A stretch of 64,000 nucleotides of DNA from Streptomyces sp. YIM 130001 (GCF_003574445.1 NZ_KZ984558.1:1-64000); one strand, 5' to 3'; positions 44,111 to 52,919 are shown, counted from the stretch's first letter. Translations and numbers: made by a program. Notes: a model not told the origin generated them from the sequence alone.

Positions 44111-45100
44111 ATGGGTTGGTGGCAGGTCAGTACGGACACACTCGCGGGCAGCCGTTTCGCGGTGTCGCCGCTCGCCGAGACGACCGCGGCCCTGAAGTCC
44201 CTGGACCATGCCCAGGCCGCGCATCCTGGTGAACGCGCCTGGCTGGCAAGGCACTTGGCTGCCTACCGGGCCCGGCTCGCCGCGGATCCGGTGGCGGCGC
44301 GCCTGGTCGCCGTCGGTCTCGGGCGCGACTGGAACGCCGACTTCCTGACCCCCACGCCGGCCGGTGTGGGCGAGGCGGACTTCGAGGACGAGCTGGCCGC
44401 GATCGCCGGCACGCCACCGGAGGCGGCCCGCGCCGACCTCGTGGTGTCCCAGGGCGGCCCGTTGCCGGAGCCCTTGCGCAGCGCCGACGATCTGCCGGAA
44501 CGTGCGGCGCGGATCCTGGACTGGGTGTGGGTCAACGCCGTGCGCCCCGACTGGCCGCGTCGGCGCCGCGTCATCGAGGCGGACATAGCTGCCCGCACCG
44601 CCCGCCTCGGCCGTGGCGGTTGGGCCGGAGCACTCGACGGTCTACGGCCCGACATGCGGTGGATGGGCGACAGCCGGCTGCGTATCAACGCCTACGACCA
44701 TCCGCCGCGCCGCCTCGACGGCGCGCAGCTGATGTTCGTACCGGTCACTCCGGTCACCGTGCGGCGCGGCTGGGTGGCCTGGGAGGAACCGCACCGGTAC
44801 GCCGTGGTGTACGCCTGCGCCGGGACGCTCTCCGACGCAGGACGTACGACCGTCCCGCAGGCGCTCGGCCGGCTGCTCGGCCCCTCCCGTGCCGCGGTCC
44901 TGATGCTGCTCGACTCGCCGAAGAGCACCACCCAGCTCACCGCCCTGACCGGCCAGGGGCTCGGATCCGTCGGACGCCACCTGAAGGTGCTCCTGGACGC
45001 AGGTCTCGCGGAGCGCAGCCGGGCCGGGCGCTCGGTGCTGTACTTCCGCACGCCGGCGGGGGAAGTGCTGGTCAACGCGCAGCATCAGCAGGAAAGTTGA
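44111..45100 (+). CDS. ArsR-family regulator with large N-terminal domain
   Basis: A 329-residue regulator. The C-terminal winged helix is TQLTALTGQGLGSVGRHLKV followed by LLDAGLAERSRAGRSVLYF, typical of ArsR. The 240-residue N-terminal domain (RLVAVGLGRDWNADFLTP; YAVVYACAGTLSD) resembles the DUF5937-type sensor domain found in Streptomyces ArsR proteins; no metal-binding Cys cluster is visible, so it likely senses an organic ligand. GGGGAGG precedes the ATG by 7 bases. It is divergent from the MFS exporter it probably controls. Confidence 0.83.
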   Translation: MGWWQVSTDTLAGSRFAVSPLAETTAALKSLDHAQAAHPGERAWLARHLAAYRARLAADPVAARLVAVGLGRDWNADFLTPTPAGVGEADFEDELAAIAGTPPEAARADLVVSQGGPLPEPLRSADDLPERAARILDWVWVNAVRPDWPRRRRVIEADIAARTARLGRGGWAGALDGLRPDMRWMGDSRLRINAYDHPPRRLDGAQLMFVPVTPVTVRRGWVAWEEPHRYAVVYACAGTLSDAGRTTVPQALGRLLGPSRAAVLMLLDSPKSTTQLTALTGQGLGSVGRHLKVLLDAGLAERSRAGRSVLYFRTPAGEVLVNAQHQQES

Positions 45101-45118
45101 AGTAGAAGGAGGCGCGCG

Positions 45119-46405
45119 CTACGGCTTCCGCTCGTCGACGATCCTGCGGATCTTGCCCACCGAACGTTCCAGGGTCTCCGGGTCGACGATCTCGACGGCC
45201 GCCGTCACCCCGGTGCCGTCCTTGATCGCCGCCGCCATGCGCTGGGCGGCCTGCACCCGGTCATCGGGTGTGGCGTCCGGGCGCGCCTCGGCTCGTACCG
45301 TCAGGGCGTCCATCCGGCCCTCGCGGGTCAGCCGCAGCTGGAAGTGCGGGGCGACTGCCGGGGTGCGCAGCACGATCTCCTCGATCTGAGTGGGGAAGAG
45401 ATTGACCCCGCGGACGATCACCATGTCGTCGCTGCGGCCGGTCACCTTCTCCATCCGCCGGAACACCCGTGCCGTACCGGGCAGGAGCCGGGTCAGATCG
45501 CGGGTGCGATAACGCACCACCGGCATGGCCTCCTTGGTGAGCGAGGTGAAGACCAGCTCGCCCTGCTCGCCGTCGGGGAGCAGCTCGCCGGTGACCGGAT
45601 CCACCACCTCGGGGTAGAAGTGGTCCTCCCAGATGTGCAGGCCGTCCTTGGTCTCCACGCACTCCTGGGCCACGCCAGGCCCCATCACCTCGGAGAGCCC
45701 GTAGATGTCGACGGCGTCGAGGGCGAAGCGCTCCTCGATCTCGGAACGCATCTGCTCGGTCCAGGGCTCCGCACCGAAGATGCCCACCCGCAGCGAGGTG
45801 GAGCGCGGATCGATCCCCTGACGTTCGAACTCGTCGAGGAGCGTGAGCATGTACGAGGGAGTGACCATGATGACCTCGGGGCGGAAGTCCCGGATGAGCT
45901 GCACCTGCCGGGTGGTCATGCCGCCGGAGGCGGGGACGACCGTGCAGCCCAGCCGCTCGGCCCCGTAGTGCGCGCCGAGTCCGCCGGTGAACAGGCCGTA
46001 TCCGTACGCGACATGGATGATCTGGCCGGGGCGGCCGCCGGCGGCGCGGATCGAGCGCGCCACCATGTCGGCCCATACGTCGAGGTCGTTCTCGGTGTAG
46101 CCGACCACGGTGGGCAGGCCGGTGGTGCCGCTGGAGGCGTGGATGCGGCGCACCTGCTCGCGGGGGACGGCGAACATGCCGAAGGGGTAGTTGTCGCGCA
46201 GATCGCTCTTGGTGGTGAAGGGGAAGCGGGAGAGATCGGCGAGCGAACGGCAGTCGTCCGGGTGCAGCCCGGCCTTGTCGAACGCCTCGCGGTAGAACGG
46301 GACATGGGCATAGGCGCGCCGCAGGGAATCCCGTAGCCGCTCGAGCTGGAGGTCCTCGAGGGACCCGCGGTCCAGCTGTTCCGCCGCGTCCAGCAGAGGT
46401 GCCAT
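45119..46405 (-). CDS. paaK: Phenylacetate-CoA ligase
   Basis: A 428-residue PaaK-family ligase. VRRIHASSGTTGLPTVVGYT is the P-loop, AEPWTEQMRSEIEERF and VDIYGLSEVMGPGVA the A4/A5 region, and RSDDMVIVRGVNLFPTQIEE the A8 hinge. It activates phenylacetate to phenylacetyl-CoA, the first step of the paa pathway. ATG at 46405 has GGGAG 5 bases upstream; a frame extension to 46525 is not credible. No other paa genes adjoin it. Two palindromes resembling PaaR sites lie 113-142 bases upstream. Confidence 0.93.
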   Translation of the reverse strand: MAPLLDAAEQLDRGSLEDLQLERLRDSLRRAYAHVPFYREAFDKAGLHPDDCRSLADLSRFPFTTKSDLRDNYPFGMFAVPREQVRRIHASSGTTGLPTVVGYTENDLDVWADMVARSIRAAGGRPGQIIHVAYGYGLFTGGLGAHYGAERLGCTVVPASGGMTTRQVQLIRDFRPEVIMVTPSYMLTLLDEFERQGIDPRSTSLRVGIFGAEPWTEQMRSEIEERFALDAVDIYGLSEVMGPGVAQECVETKDGLHIWEDHFYPEVVDPVTGELLPDGEQGELVFTSLTKEAMPVVRYRTRDLTRLLPGTARVFRRMEKVTGRSDDMVIVRGVNLFPTQIEEIVLRTPAVAPHFQLRLTREGRMDALTVRAEARPDATPDDRVQAAQRMAAAIKDGTGVTAAVEIVDPETLERSVGKIRRIVDERKP

Positions 46406-46517
46406 GAAAACTCCCGTTCCGGCCGTCGGCCCCGGCGTGCGTACGTCACCCCCCGAGCGGGCCGGTGACCGGCGTCCGGCGGGGCCGGCGCGTGCAGTCC
46501 GTGCGCGCGCCCGGCTG

Positions 46518-46547
46518 CCGATCATTTCGGGCGACCGATCATTCGGT
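46518..46547. promoter_or_regulatory. PaaR-like double palindrome upstream of paaK
   Basis: CCGA-TCATT-TCGG (46518-46530) is followed by ACCGATCATTCGGT (46534-46547). Both contain the CGATCATT core. PaaR sites in corynebacteria have ACCG...CGGT arms, so the match is suggestive but not exact. Confidence 0.55.
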
Positions 46548-46651
46548 TGCGCGTAGGGGATCTCAGTAATCCAGGGCTCGGCACGGGCGTCAAGAGCCGG
46601 CGCACGATCTTGTGCCGGACGCGACCGGGGTGGCCCCCGAAGGGGTGGGGG

Positions 46652-48280
46652 CTATGCGTCCGCGCCGCTCGCCTCCGTGGCCACCGTCCGGGCCCAGCGG
46701 TAGTCCGCCTTTCCGCTCGGGGAGCGCTGGATCTCCTCGGTGATCACCAGCTGGCGCGGGATCTTGTAGCCCGCCACGTGGGTGCGGCAGTGTGCCTGCA
46801 CCGCGTCGAGGTCCAGCCCTGCGGCGCCTTGGCGTAGCTGCACCACGGCCGCGACCTGGCTGCCCCAGGTGGGGTCCGGTACGCCGGCGACCAGAGCGTC
46901 GTACACGTCGGGATGGGACTTGAGGGCCTGCTCGACCTCCTCCGGGTAGACCTTCTCGCCACCGGTGTTGATGCACTGCGAGCCGCGGCCGAGCACGGTC
47001 ACTATCCCGTCCGCGTCGACGGTCGCCATGTCGCCGAGCAGCACCCAGCGCTCGCCGCGGCGCTGGAAGAAGGTCTCGGCGGTCTTCCGCGGATCGTTGT
47101 AGTAGCCGAGAGGTACGTGTCCACGCTGGGCGAGGCGGCCCGGTTCGCCGGGTGTCACGGGCTCGTAGGTCGCAGGATCCACCACCTGGGTACGGCCGTT
47201 GACGCGCAGCCGGAAACCGGTTTCGGGGCCCGAGTCGTCCGTGGCGGTGCCGTTGAAACCGGACTCCGAGGACCCGAAGTTGTTGAGCAGCATCACGTGC
47301 GGGGCGAGGTCGAGGAACTGCCGGCGGACCGTCTCCGACATGATCGCACCGGACGAGGACACGCTGAACAGTGCGGAGAGATCGGTGCCGGCGAGCGGCC
47401 CGTTGAGCGCGTCGATGAGCGGGCGCAGCATCGCGTCACCGACCAGCGACACGCTGGAGACCTTCTCCTTCTCGATGGTGCGCAGTACTTCCTCGGGTAC
47501 GAACTTGCGGTGTACAACCACTCGTTGGCCGAAGTGGAAGCCGATGAACGCGGTGAGTGTGGAGGTGCCGTGCATCAGCGGTGGAGTGGGGAAGAAGGTG
47601 ATGCCCTCGCCGCCCGCGGCGACCCGCTCCGCGAGTTCCTCCGGTCGCTTCACCGGCTCGCCGGTGGGTGATCCGCCGCCCATCCCCGAGAAGAACAGGT
47701 CCTCCTGACGCCACATCACGCCCTTCGGCATCCCGGTGGTGCCGCCGGTGTAGATGATGAACTGGTCGTCCGGGGAACGCTCCGGGAACCCGCGGTCGGG
47801 CGACCCGGACCGCTCGGCCTCCGCGTAGGCCGTGGCGTCGAGACCCGGCGCGTCCGCAGGCGCATCGCCGACCCGCACCAGGTGGCGCAGCTTCTCGGCA
47901 CGCGGCCGTGCGGCCGCCACCCGAGCGGTGAACTCGGCGTCGAAGACCAGTGCCGCCAGGTCGGCGTCGCGGTAGAGGTACGCCAACTCCTCCTCCACGT
48001 AGCGGTAGTTGACGTTGACCGGGACCAGGCGGGCCTTGAGGCAGGCGAGCACCGTCTGCAGGTACTCGATGCCGTTGTACAGGTGCAGGCCCAAGTGCTC
48101 GCCCGGGCGCAGGCCTTCGGCGATCAGGTGGTGGGCCATGCGGTTGGCCGCACGGTCGAGTTCGGCATAGGTGAGGCGGCGCTCGGCACCGGTGCCCGGG
48201 TGGTCGATGTGGACCAGCGCCTCGCGGTCCGGAACCACATCGACGACCGACTCGAACAGGTCGGCAAGGTTGTACTCCAC
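46652..48280 (-). CDS. fadD19: FadD19-like steroid acyl-CoA ligase
   Basis: A 542-residue ANL ligase. FIIYTGGTTGMPKGVMWR, with the unusual GGTTG.PKGVMWR shared by FadD19 of M. tuberculosis, is the P-loop; LLNNFGSSESGFNG, GYYNDPRKTAETF, GGEKVYPEEVEQALKSHPDV and QRSPSGKADYRWA also match that protein closely from memory. FadD19 activates the side-chain carboxylate of C-24-branched sterols to the CoA thioester. It is divergent from the echA19-like gene, the same arrangement as in mycobacteria. A KstR-type box and a second palindrome lie in the 166-base intergenic region. Confidence 0.87.
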   Translation of the reverse strand: MEYNLADLFESVVDVVPDREALVHIDHPGTGAERRLTYAELDRAANRMAHHLIAEGLRPGEHLGLHLYNGIEYLQTVLACLKARLVPVNVNYRYVEEELAYLYRDADLAALVFDAEFTARVAAARPRAEKLRHLVRVGDAPADAPGLDATAYAEAERSGSPDRGFPERSPDDQFIIYTGGTTGMPKGVMWRQEDLFFSGMGGGSPTGEPVKRPEELAERVAAGGEGITFFPTPPLMHGTSTLTAFIGFHFGQRVVVHRKFVPEEVLRTIEKEKVSSVSLVGDAMLRPLIDALNGPLAGTDLSALFSVSSSGAIMSETVRRQFLDLAPHVMLLNNFGSSESGFNGTATDDSGPETGFRLRVNGRTQVVDPATYEPVTPGEPGRLAQRGHVPLGYYNDPRKTAETFFQRRGERWVLLGDMATVDADGIVTVLGRGSQCINTGGEKVYPEEVEQALKSHPDVYDALVAGVPDPTWGSQVAAVVQLRQGAAGLDLDAVQAHCRTHVAGYKIPRQLVITEEIQRSPSGKADYRWARTVATEASGADA

Positions 48281-48365
48281 CGCTCCTCCTGACCCCGGCG
48301 AACTGCTGGCTCGGCGGTCATTAGAGCGCCGCGCGCCTCAACTGGGAAGGGCGCCGCCGAAAGTT

Positions 48366-48390
48366 TCTGACTAAGTGTCAGGAATCTCTT
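48366..48390. promoter_or_regulatory. TCTGAC-N5-GTCAG motif in the fadD19/echA19 promoter
   Basis: TCTGAC-TAAGT-GTCAG (48366-48381), containing perfect arms CTGAC and GTCAG, followed by GAATCTCTT (48382-48390). It repeats the composite seen at 33822-33847. Different from the KstR-type box 20 bases downstream. Confidence 0.6.
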
Positions 48391-48409
48391 GAACTGGCAG
48401 ACGCACTAC

Positions 48410-48423
48410 TGCAACCTGTTCCA
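48410..48423. promoter_or_regulatory. KstR-type box in the fadD19/echA19 divergent promoter
   Basis: TGCAACCTGTTCCA matches TNNAACNNGTTNNA at every fixed position. It ends 23 bases before the echA19-like ATG and could control both divergent genes. Confidence 0.75.
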
Positions 48424-48446
48424 GGTCTGAGGACGGGAGGACCGCA

Positions 48447-49247
48447 ATGGGTGGGACGGAACACCTCACTGTGCAGCGCGAAGGCGCCACACTGGTGCTC
48501 ACTTTGAACAGGCCCGAGGCCAAGAACGCACTCTCACTGCCCCTGTTGGTCGGGCTCTACGACGGCTGGCTCGAGGCGGACGCCGACGACACCGTCCGCT
48601 CGATCGTGCTCACCGGAGCGGGCGGCGACTTCTGTGCCGGCATGGACCTCAAGGCCCTGGCCGGCGGAAGCATGGACGGCGACCAGTACCGCGACCGCAT
48701 GAAGGCCGACCCGGACCTGCACTGGAAGGCGATGCTGCGGCACCACCGCCCGCGCAAACCCGTGATCGCGGCCGTCGAGGGCTACTGCGTGGCCGGCGGC
48801 ACCGAGATCCTGCAGGGCACCGACATCCGGATCGCGGGGGAGTCCGCCACCTTCGGACTCTTCGAGGTCAAACGCGGCCTCTTCCCGATCGGCGGTTCCA
48901 CCGTCCGCCTGCCACGGCAGATCGCCCGTACCCACGCACTGGAGATGCTGCTCACCGGACGCCCCTACACCGCGGCAGAGGCAGCCGCGATCGGTCTGGT
49001 GGGCCGGGTCGTCCCGGACGGCGGCGCGCTCGACGCGGCCCTCGAGGCGGCCGAGCGGATCAACTCCTGCGGACCGCTCGCCGTCGAGGCGGTCAAGGCC
49101 TCGGTCTACGACACGGCTGAGATGACCGAGACGGAGGGCCTGAAGTCCGAACTCGAGCGCGGCTGGCCGGTGTTCGCGACCGCCGACGCCAAGGAAGGCG
49201 CCAAGGCGTTCGCCGAGAAGCGGCCACCCGTCTACCGGCGCGCCTGA
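48447..49247 (+). CDS. echA19: EchA19-like steroid enoyl-CoA hydratase
   Basis: A 266-residue crotonase. GAGGDFCAGMDLKAL and AAVEGYCVAGGTEILQGTDI provide the two oxyanion-hole segments, and the C-terminal DAKEGAKAFAEKRPPVY is shared with mycobacterial EchA19. That enzyme hydrates steroid enoyl-CoAs in the sterol side-chain route. GGGAGG lies 7 bases before the ATG. First gene of a four-gene operon with the DUF35 protein and the two Ltp-like proteins. Confidence 0.87.
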   Translation: MGGTEHLTVQREGATLVLTLNRPEAKNALSLPLLVGLYDGWLEADADDTVRSIVLTGAGGDFCAGMDLKALAGGSMDGDQYRDRMKADPDLHWKAMLRHHRPRKPVIAAVEGYCVAGGTEILQGTDIRIAGESATFGLFEVKRGLFPIGGSTVRLPRQIARTHALEMLLTGRPYTAAEAAAIGLVGRVVPDGGALDAALEAAERINSCGPLAVEAVKASVYDTAEMTETEGLKSELERGWPVFATADAKEGAKAFAEKRPPVYRRA

Positions 49248-49280
49248 CCTCCACCGCGCGCCCGATCTCAAGGAGTGCAC

Positions 49281-50237
49281 GTGCCCGACGTACTCAAAGC
49301 CCCTCTGGTCCTCGAGTTCCCCTTCACCCGTTCCCTCGGCCCCGTACAGAGCGCCTTCCTGACCGGACTGCGCGAGCGCGTCGTGCTCGGCGTGCGCACC
49401 GGCGACGACCGTGTCCTCGTGCCGCCCGTCGAGTACGACCCCGTCACCGCCGGGGAGATCCGCGACCTGGTCCAGGTCGAGCCGACCGGCACCGTCACGA
49501 CCTGGGCCTGGAACCCCGAACCACGCCGCGACCAGCCGCTCGGCACCCCGTTCGCCTGGGTCCTGGTCCGCCTCGACGGCGCCGACACCGCCCTGCTGCA
49601 CGCCCTCGACGTGACGGGCCCCGAATCCGTGCACACCGGTCAACGCGTGCGCGTGCGCTGGGCCGAGGACCGCACCGGCGCCATCACCGACATCGCCTGC
49701 TTCGAACCGGCCGACAGCGACGACCCGTCCGACAACACCGTCACCGCCCCCGACCACGACGGAGTCTTCGCCGACCCCGTCACCGGCATCGTCGCCCCCG
49801 CCAGGCTCGACTACGTCTACTCGCCCGGCCGCGCCCAGAGCGCCTACCTGCAGGGACTGTCCGAACGGCGCACCGTCGGCGAACGCTGCCCCTCCTGCGC
49901 CAAGGTCTACGTCCCGCCCCGAGGCGCCTGCCCCACCTGCGGCCTGGCGACGACGGAGCGCGTCGAGGTCGGACCGGCCGGCACGGTCACCACGTACTGC
50001 ATCGTCAACATCAAGGCGAAGAACCTCGACATCGAAGTGCCCTACGTCTACGCGCACATCGCCCTGGACGGCGCCGGCCTCGCCCTGCACGGCCGGATCG
50101 GCGGCATCCCCTACGACCAGGTGCGGATGGGCCTGCGCGTCGAGCCCGTCTGGACCGAGAACAGCCGCTTCCCCGACCACTACCGGCCCACCGGCGAACC
50201 GGATGCCGACTACGACGCGTACAAGGAGCTGCTGTAG
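49281..50237 (+). CDS. Double DUF35 OB-fold/zinc-ribbon protein
   Basis: A 318-residue protein with two DUF35-like halves. The first half (residues 1-155) is an OB fold with a degenerate ribbon; the second has an intact zinc ribbon CPSCAKVYVPPRGACPTC followed by an OB fold (VEVGPAGTVTTYCIVNIKAK). DUF35 proteins associate with thiolase-like aldolases, as ChsH2 does with Ltp2 and as Rv3521 is expected to do with Ltp3/Ltp4. GTG at 49281 has AAGGAG 5 bases upstream; an earlier GTG at 49275 overlaps that ribosome site. It is directly followed by the ltp4-like gene. Confidence 0.85.
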   Translation: MPDVLKAPLVLEFPFTRSLGPVQSAFLTGLRERVVLGVRTGDDRVLVPPVEYDPVTAGEIRDLVQVEPTGTVTTWAWNPEPRRDQPLGTPFAWVLVRLDGADTALLHALDVTGPESVHTGQRVRVRWAEDRTGAITDIACFEPADSDDPSDNTVTAPDHDGVFADPVTGIVAPARLDYVYSPGRAQSAYLQGLSERRTVGERCPSCAKVYVPPRGACPTCGLATTERVEVGPAGTVTTYCIVNIKAKNLDIEVPYVYAHIALDGAGLALHGRIGGIPYDQVRMGLRVEPVWTENSRFPDHYRPTGEPDADYDAYKELL

Positions 50238-51302
50238 ATGCCCCCCACAGGTGCACTCCGGGACGTGGCGATCGTCGCGTTCGCACAGAGCGACCACCGC
50301 AGCAGCACGGACGAGCTCTCCGAGGTGGAGATGCTGATGCCCGTCCTGCACGAGGTCCTGGGCGCCACCGGCCTCGAGACCGGTGACATCGGCTTCACCT
50401 GCTCCGGATCCTCGGACTATCTCGCAGGCCGCGCCTTCTCCTTCACCATGGCGCTCGACGGGGTCGGCGCCTGGCCGCCGATCTCCGAATCGCACGTCGA
50501 GACCGACGGGGCCTGGGCACTCTACGAGGCCTGGGTGAAACTCCTCACCGGCGAGGCCGACACCGCACTCGTCTACTCGTACGGCAAGTCCTCACCCGGT
50601 TCCGTGCGTGACGTACTCACCCGCCAACTCGACCCGTACTACCAGGCGCCCCTGTGGCCCGACCCGGTCGCGCTCGCGGCGCTGCAGGCCCAGGCGCTCA
50701 TCGACGCCGGCCACACCGACGAGCGGGCCCTCGCCTCGGTCGCCGCCCGCAACCGGGACGCGGCGTCCGACAACCCGCATGCCCAGGTCCGCGGCGCCCG
50801 GCCGCAGGGCGACTACGTCGTACAGCCGTTGCGGACCGGCGACTGCCCCCCGATCGGCGACGGCGCGGCGGCCGTGATCCTCGCTGCCGGCGACCGGGCA
50901 CGCGCCCTGTGCGACCGGCCGGCCTGGATCCGCGGCATCGACCACCGCATCGAACCCCACGCCATCGGCGTGCGGGACCTCACCGAATCGCCGTCGACAC
51001 GGCTCGCCGCCCAACGGGCAGGCGCCTTCCAACGCCCCGTCGACACCGCCGAGTTGCACGCGCCGTTCAGCTCGCAGGAAGTGGTCCTGCGCCGCGCCCT
51101 CGACCTCGGCGACGACGTGGCCGTGAACCCGTCGGGTGGCCCGCTCGCCGCCAACCCGATGATGGCCGCCGGCCTCGTACGCCTCGGTGAAGCGGCCGCC
51201 CGCATCCACCGGGGCGCGAGCGATCGCGCCCTCGCGCACGCCACCTCAGGACCCTGCCTGCAGCAGAACCTGGTGGCCGTCCTGGAAGGAGAGGACGTAT
51301 GA
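50238..51302 (+). CDS. ltp4: Ltp4-like thiolase-fold steroid aldolase subunit
   Basis: A 354-residue thiolase-fold (SCP-x N-terminal) protein, same length as I recall for mycobacterial Ltp4. The region where thiolases have the nucleophile Cys reads ISESHVETDGAWALYEAW, with no Cys, which fits retro-aldol rather than thiolytic cleavage. The C-terminal NPSGGPLAANPMMAAGLVR is the usual thiolase motif. It is predicted to form a complex with the Ltp3-like and DUF35 proteins and to release a keto-acyl fragment from the hydroxylated side chain. The ATG touches the DUF35 stop codon and its end overlaps ltp3 by 4 bases. Confidence 0.85.
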   Translation: MPPTGALRDVAIVAFAQSDHRSSTDELSEVEMLMPVLHEVLGATGLETGDIGFTCSGSSDYLAGRAFSFTMALDGVGAWPPISESHVETDGAWALYEAWVKLLTGEADTALVYSYGKSSPGSVRDVLTRQLDPYYQAPLWPDPVALAALQAQALIDAGHTDERALASVAARNRDAASDNPHAQVRGARPQGDYVVQPLRTGDCPPIGDGAAAVILAAGDRARALCDRPAWIRGIDHRIEPHAIGVRDLTESPSTRLAAQRAGAFQRPVDTAELHAPFSSQEVVLRRALDLGDDVAVNPSGGPLAANPMMAAGLVRLGEAAARIHRGASDRALAHATSGPCLQQNLVAVLEGEDV

Positions 51303-52474
51303 GCACCGTGCACAAGGAGCCCGTGGCCGTCGTCGGGATCGGCCAGACCAAGCACGTCGCCGCCCGCAAGGACGTGTCCATCGCCGGGCTCGTCAGGGAG
51401 GCCGCCCGGCGAGCCCTCGACGACGCCGGCCTCGACTGGTCCGACATCGACGCCGTCGTCATCGGCAAGGCCCCCGACTTCTTCGAGGGCGTGATGATGC
51501 CGGAGCTCTACCTCGCTGACGCGCTCGGCGCCGTCGGAAAACCGATGCTGCGCGTGCACACCGCGGGCTCCGTCGGCGGCTCCACCGCCCTGGTCGCCGC
51601 CAACCTGGTGGCCGCCCGCGTCCACTCCACGGTCCTCACCCTCGCCTTCGAGAAGCAGTCCGAATCCAACGCCATGTGGGGACTCTCGCTGCCCGTCCCC
51701 TTCCAGCAGCCCCTCCTCGCCGGCGCCGGCGGCTTCTTCGCCCCCCACGTCCGCGCCTACATGCGGCGCACCGCGGCCCCCGACGCCATCGGCTCCCTCG
51801 TCGCCTACAAGGACCGGCGCAACGCCCTCAAGAATCCCTACGCCCACCTCCACGAGCACGACCTCACCCTGGAGAAGGTCCAGGCCTCACCCATGCTCTG
51901 GGACCCGATCCGCTACTCGGAGACCTGCCCCTCGTCGGACGGCGCCTGCGCCATGATCCTCACCGACCGGGCCGGCGCCGACCGTTCGCCGCAGCCACCG
52001 GCGTGGGTGCACGGGGGAGCGATGCGCAGTGAGCCGACGCTCCACGCAGGAAAGGACTTCGTGTCCCCGCAGGCCGGCCGGGACTGCGCGGCCGACGTCT
52101 ACGAGCAGGCCGGCATCACCGATCCGCGCGCCGAGATCGACGCCGTGGAGATGTACGTGCCGTTCTCCTGGTACGAGCCCATGTGGCTGGAGAATCTGGG
52201 CTTCGCCGCCGAGGGCGAGGGCTGGAAACTCACCGAGTCCGGAGTGACCGAACTCGACGGCGACCTGCCCGTGAACCCCTCCGGCGGTGTCCTGTCCACC
52301 AACCCCATCGGTGCGTCCGGCATGATCCGCTTCGCGGAAGCGGCTCTTCAGGTCCGCGGACAAGCCGGCGAGCACCAGGTCGAGGGCGCACGCAAGGCAC
52401 TCGGTCACGCGTACGGAGGCGGCGCGCAGTTCTTCTCGATGTGGCTGGTCGGAGCCGAGCCGCCCACGCGGTGA
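51299..52474 (+). CDS. ltp3: Ltp3-like thiolase-fold steroid aldolase subunit
   Basis: A 391-residue thiolase-fold protein starting within an ATGA overlap. The nucleophile position reads LRVHTAGSVGGSTALVAA, again without Cys. NPSGGVLSTNPIGASGMIRF and GHAYGGGAQFFSMW provide the conserved C-terminal loops. Together with the Ltp4-like subunit it matches the Ltp3/Ltp4 pair that rhodococci and mycobacteria use to cut the side chain of C-24-branched sterols. Last gene of the operon. The exact CoA substrate in this organism is inferred from synteny. Confidence 0.86.
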   Translation: MSTVHKEPVAVVGIGQTKHVAARKDVSIAGLVREAARRALDDAGLDWSDIDAVVIGKAPDFFEGVMMPELYLADALGAVGKPMLRVHTAGSVGGSTALVAANLVAARVHSTVLTLAFEKQSESNAMWGLSLPVPFQQPLLAGAGGFFAPHVRAYMRRTAAPDAIGSLVAYKDRRNALKNPYAHLHEHDLTLEKVQASPMLWDPIRYSETCPSSDGACAMILTDRAGADRSPQPPAWVHGGAMRSEPTLHAGKDFVSPQAGRDCAADVYEQAGITDPRAEIDAVEMYVPFSWYEPMWLENLGFAAEGEGWKLTESGVTELDGDLPVNPSGGVLSTNPIGASGMIRFAEAALQVRGQAGEHQVEGARKALGHAYGGGAQFFSMWLVGAEPPTR

Positions 52475-52595
52475 GTCCTCCTCGACTGCCGGTGGCGCGA
52501 AACGGGCCGTGCACGCCGCCTTCGTCCGCGGCCTGTCCGGCACCGGCGGCGGTGGCTAGGCTGGCCGCGGACGACGATGCGGGAGGAGCACGGCC

Positions 52596-52838
52596 GTGGC
52601 CGAGAGCACCACTGAACAGCAACCGTTCGCGGGCTGGGACAAGCCGGAACTCGATCTGACCGACGCGGACTGGCAGTCGGGAAGCCAGGGCCTGGGCGAC
52701 GTACAGATCGCGTTCGTCGAGGGCTTCATCGCCATGCGCAACGGCGGTCGCCCGCAGAGCCCTTCCCTGATCTTCTCGCCGGCGGAATGGCATGCTTTCG
52801 TACGCGGCGCACGCAGCGGGCGGTTCGACCTCACCTGA
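52596..52838 (+). CDS. DUF397 protein
   Basis: An 80-residue protein with the C-terminal DUF397 signature SPSLIFSPAEWHAFVRGARS and an ELDLTDADWQSG segment near the N-terminus. These small proteins are usually encoded beside an XRE-type helix-turn-helix gene and belong to Streptomyces developmental or toxin-antitoxin-like pairs. No such partner is adjacent here, so it is an orphan. The GTG at 52596 has GGGAGGAG 8 bases upstream. Confidence 0.82.
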   Translation: MAESTTEQQPFAGWDKPELDLTDADWQSGSQGLGDVQIAFVEGFIAMRNGGRPQSPSLIFSPAEWHAFVRGARSGRFDLT

Positions 52839-52919
52839 TCCGCGGGGACCGGTGGGCGTGCTCGGGGCCGCGGCGGAGCGAGGCGCGCCCGCCGAGTCCG
52901 GTGGAGAGGGCAGAGTGCA

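Noticed and set aside
48534..50495. 653-residue open frame opposite echA19 and the DUF35 gene
   Set aside because: Gly/Val/Asp-rich shadow translation; both forward genes are well supported.
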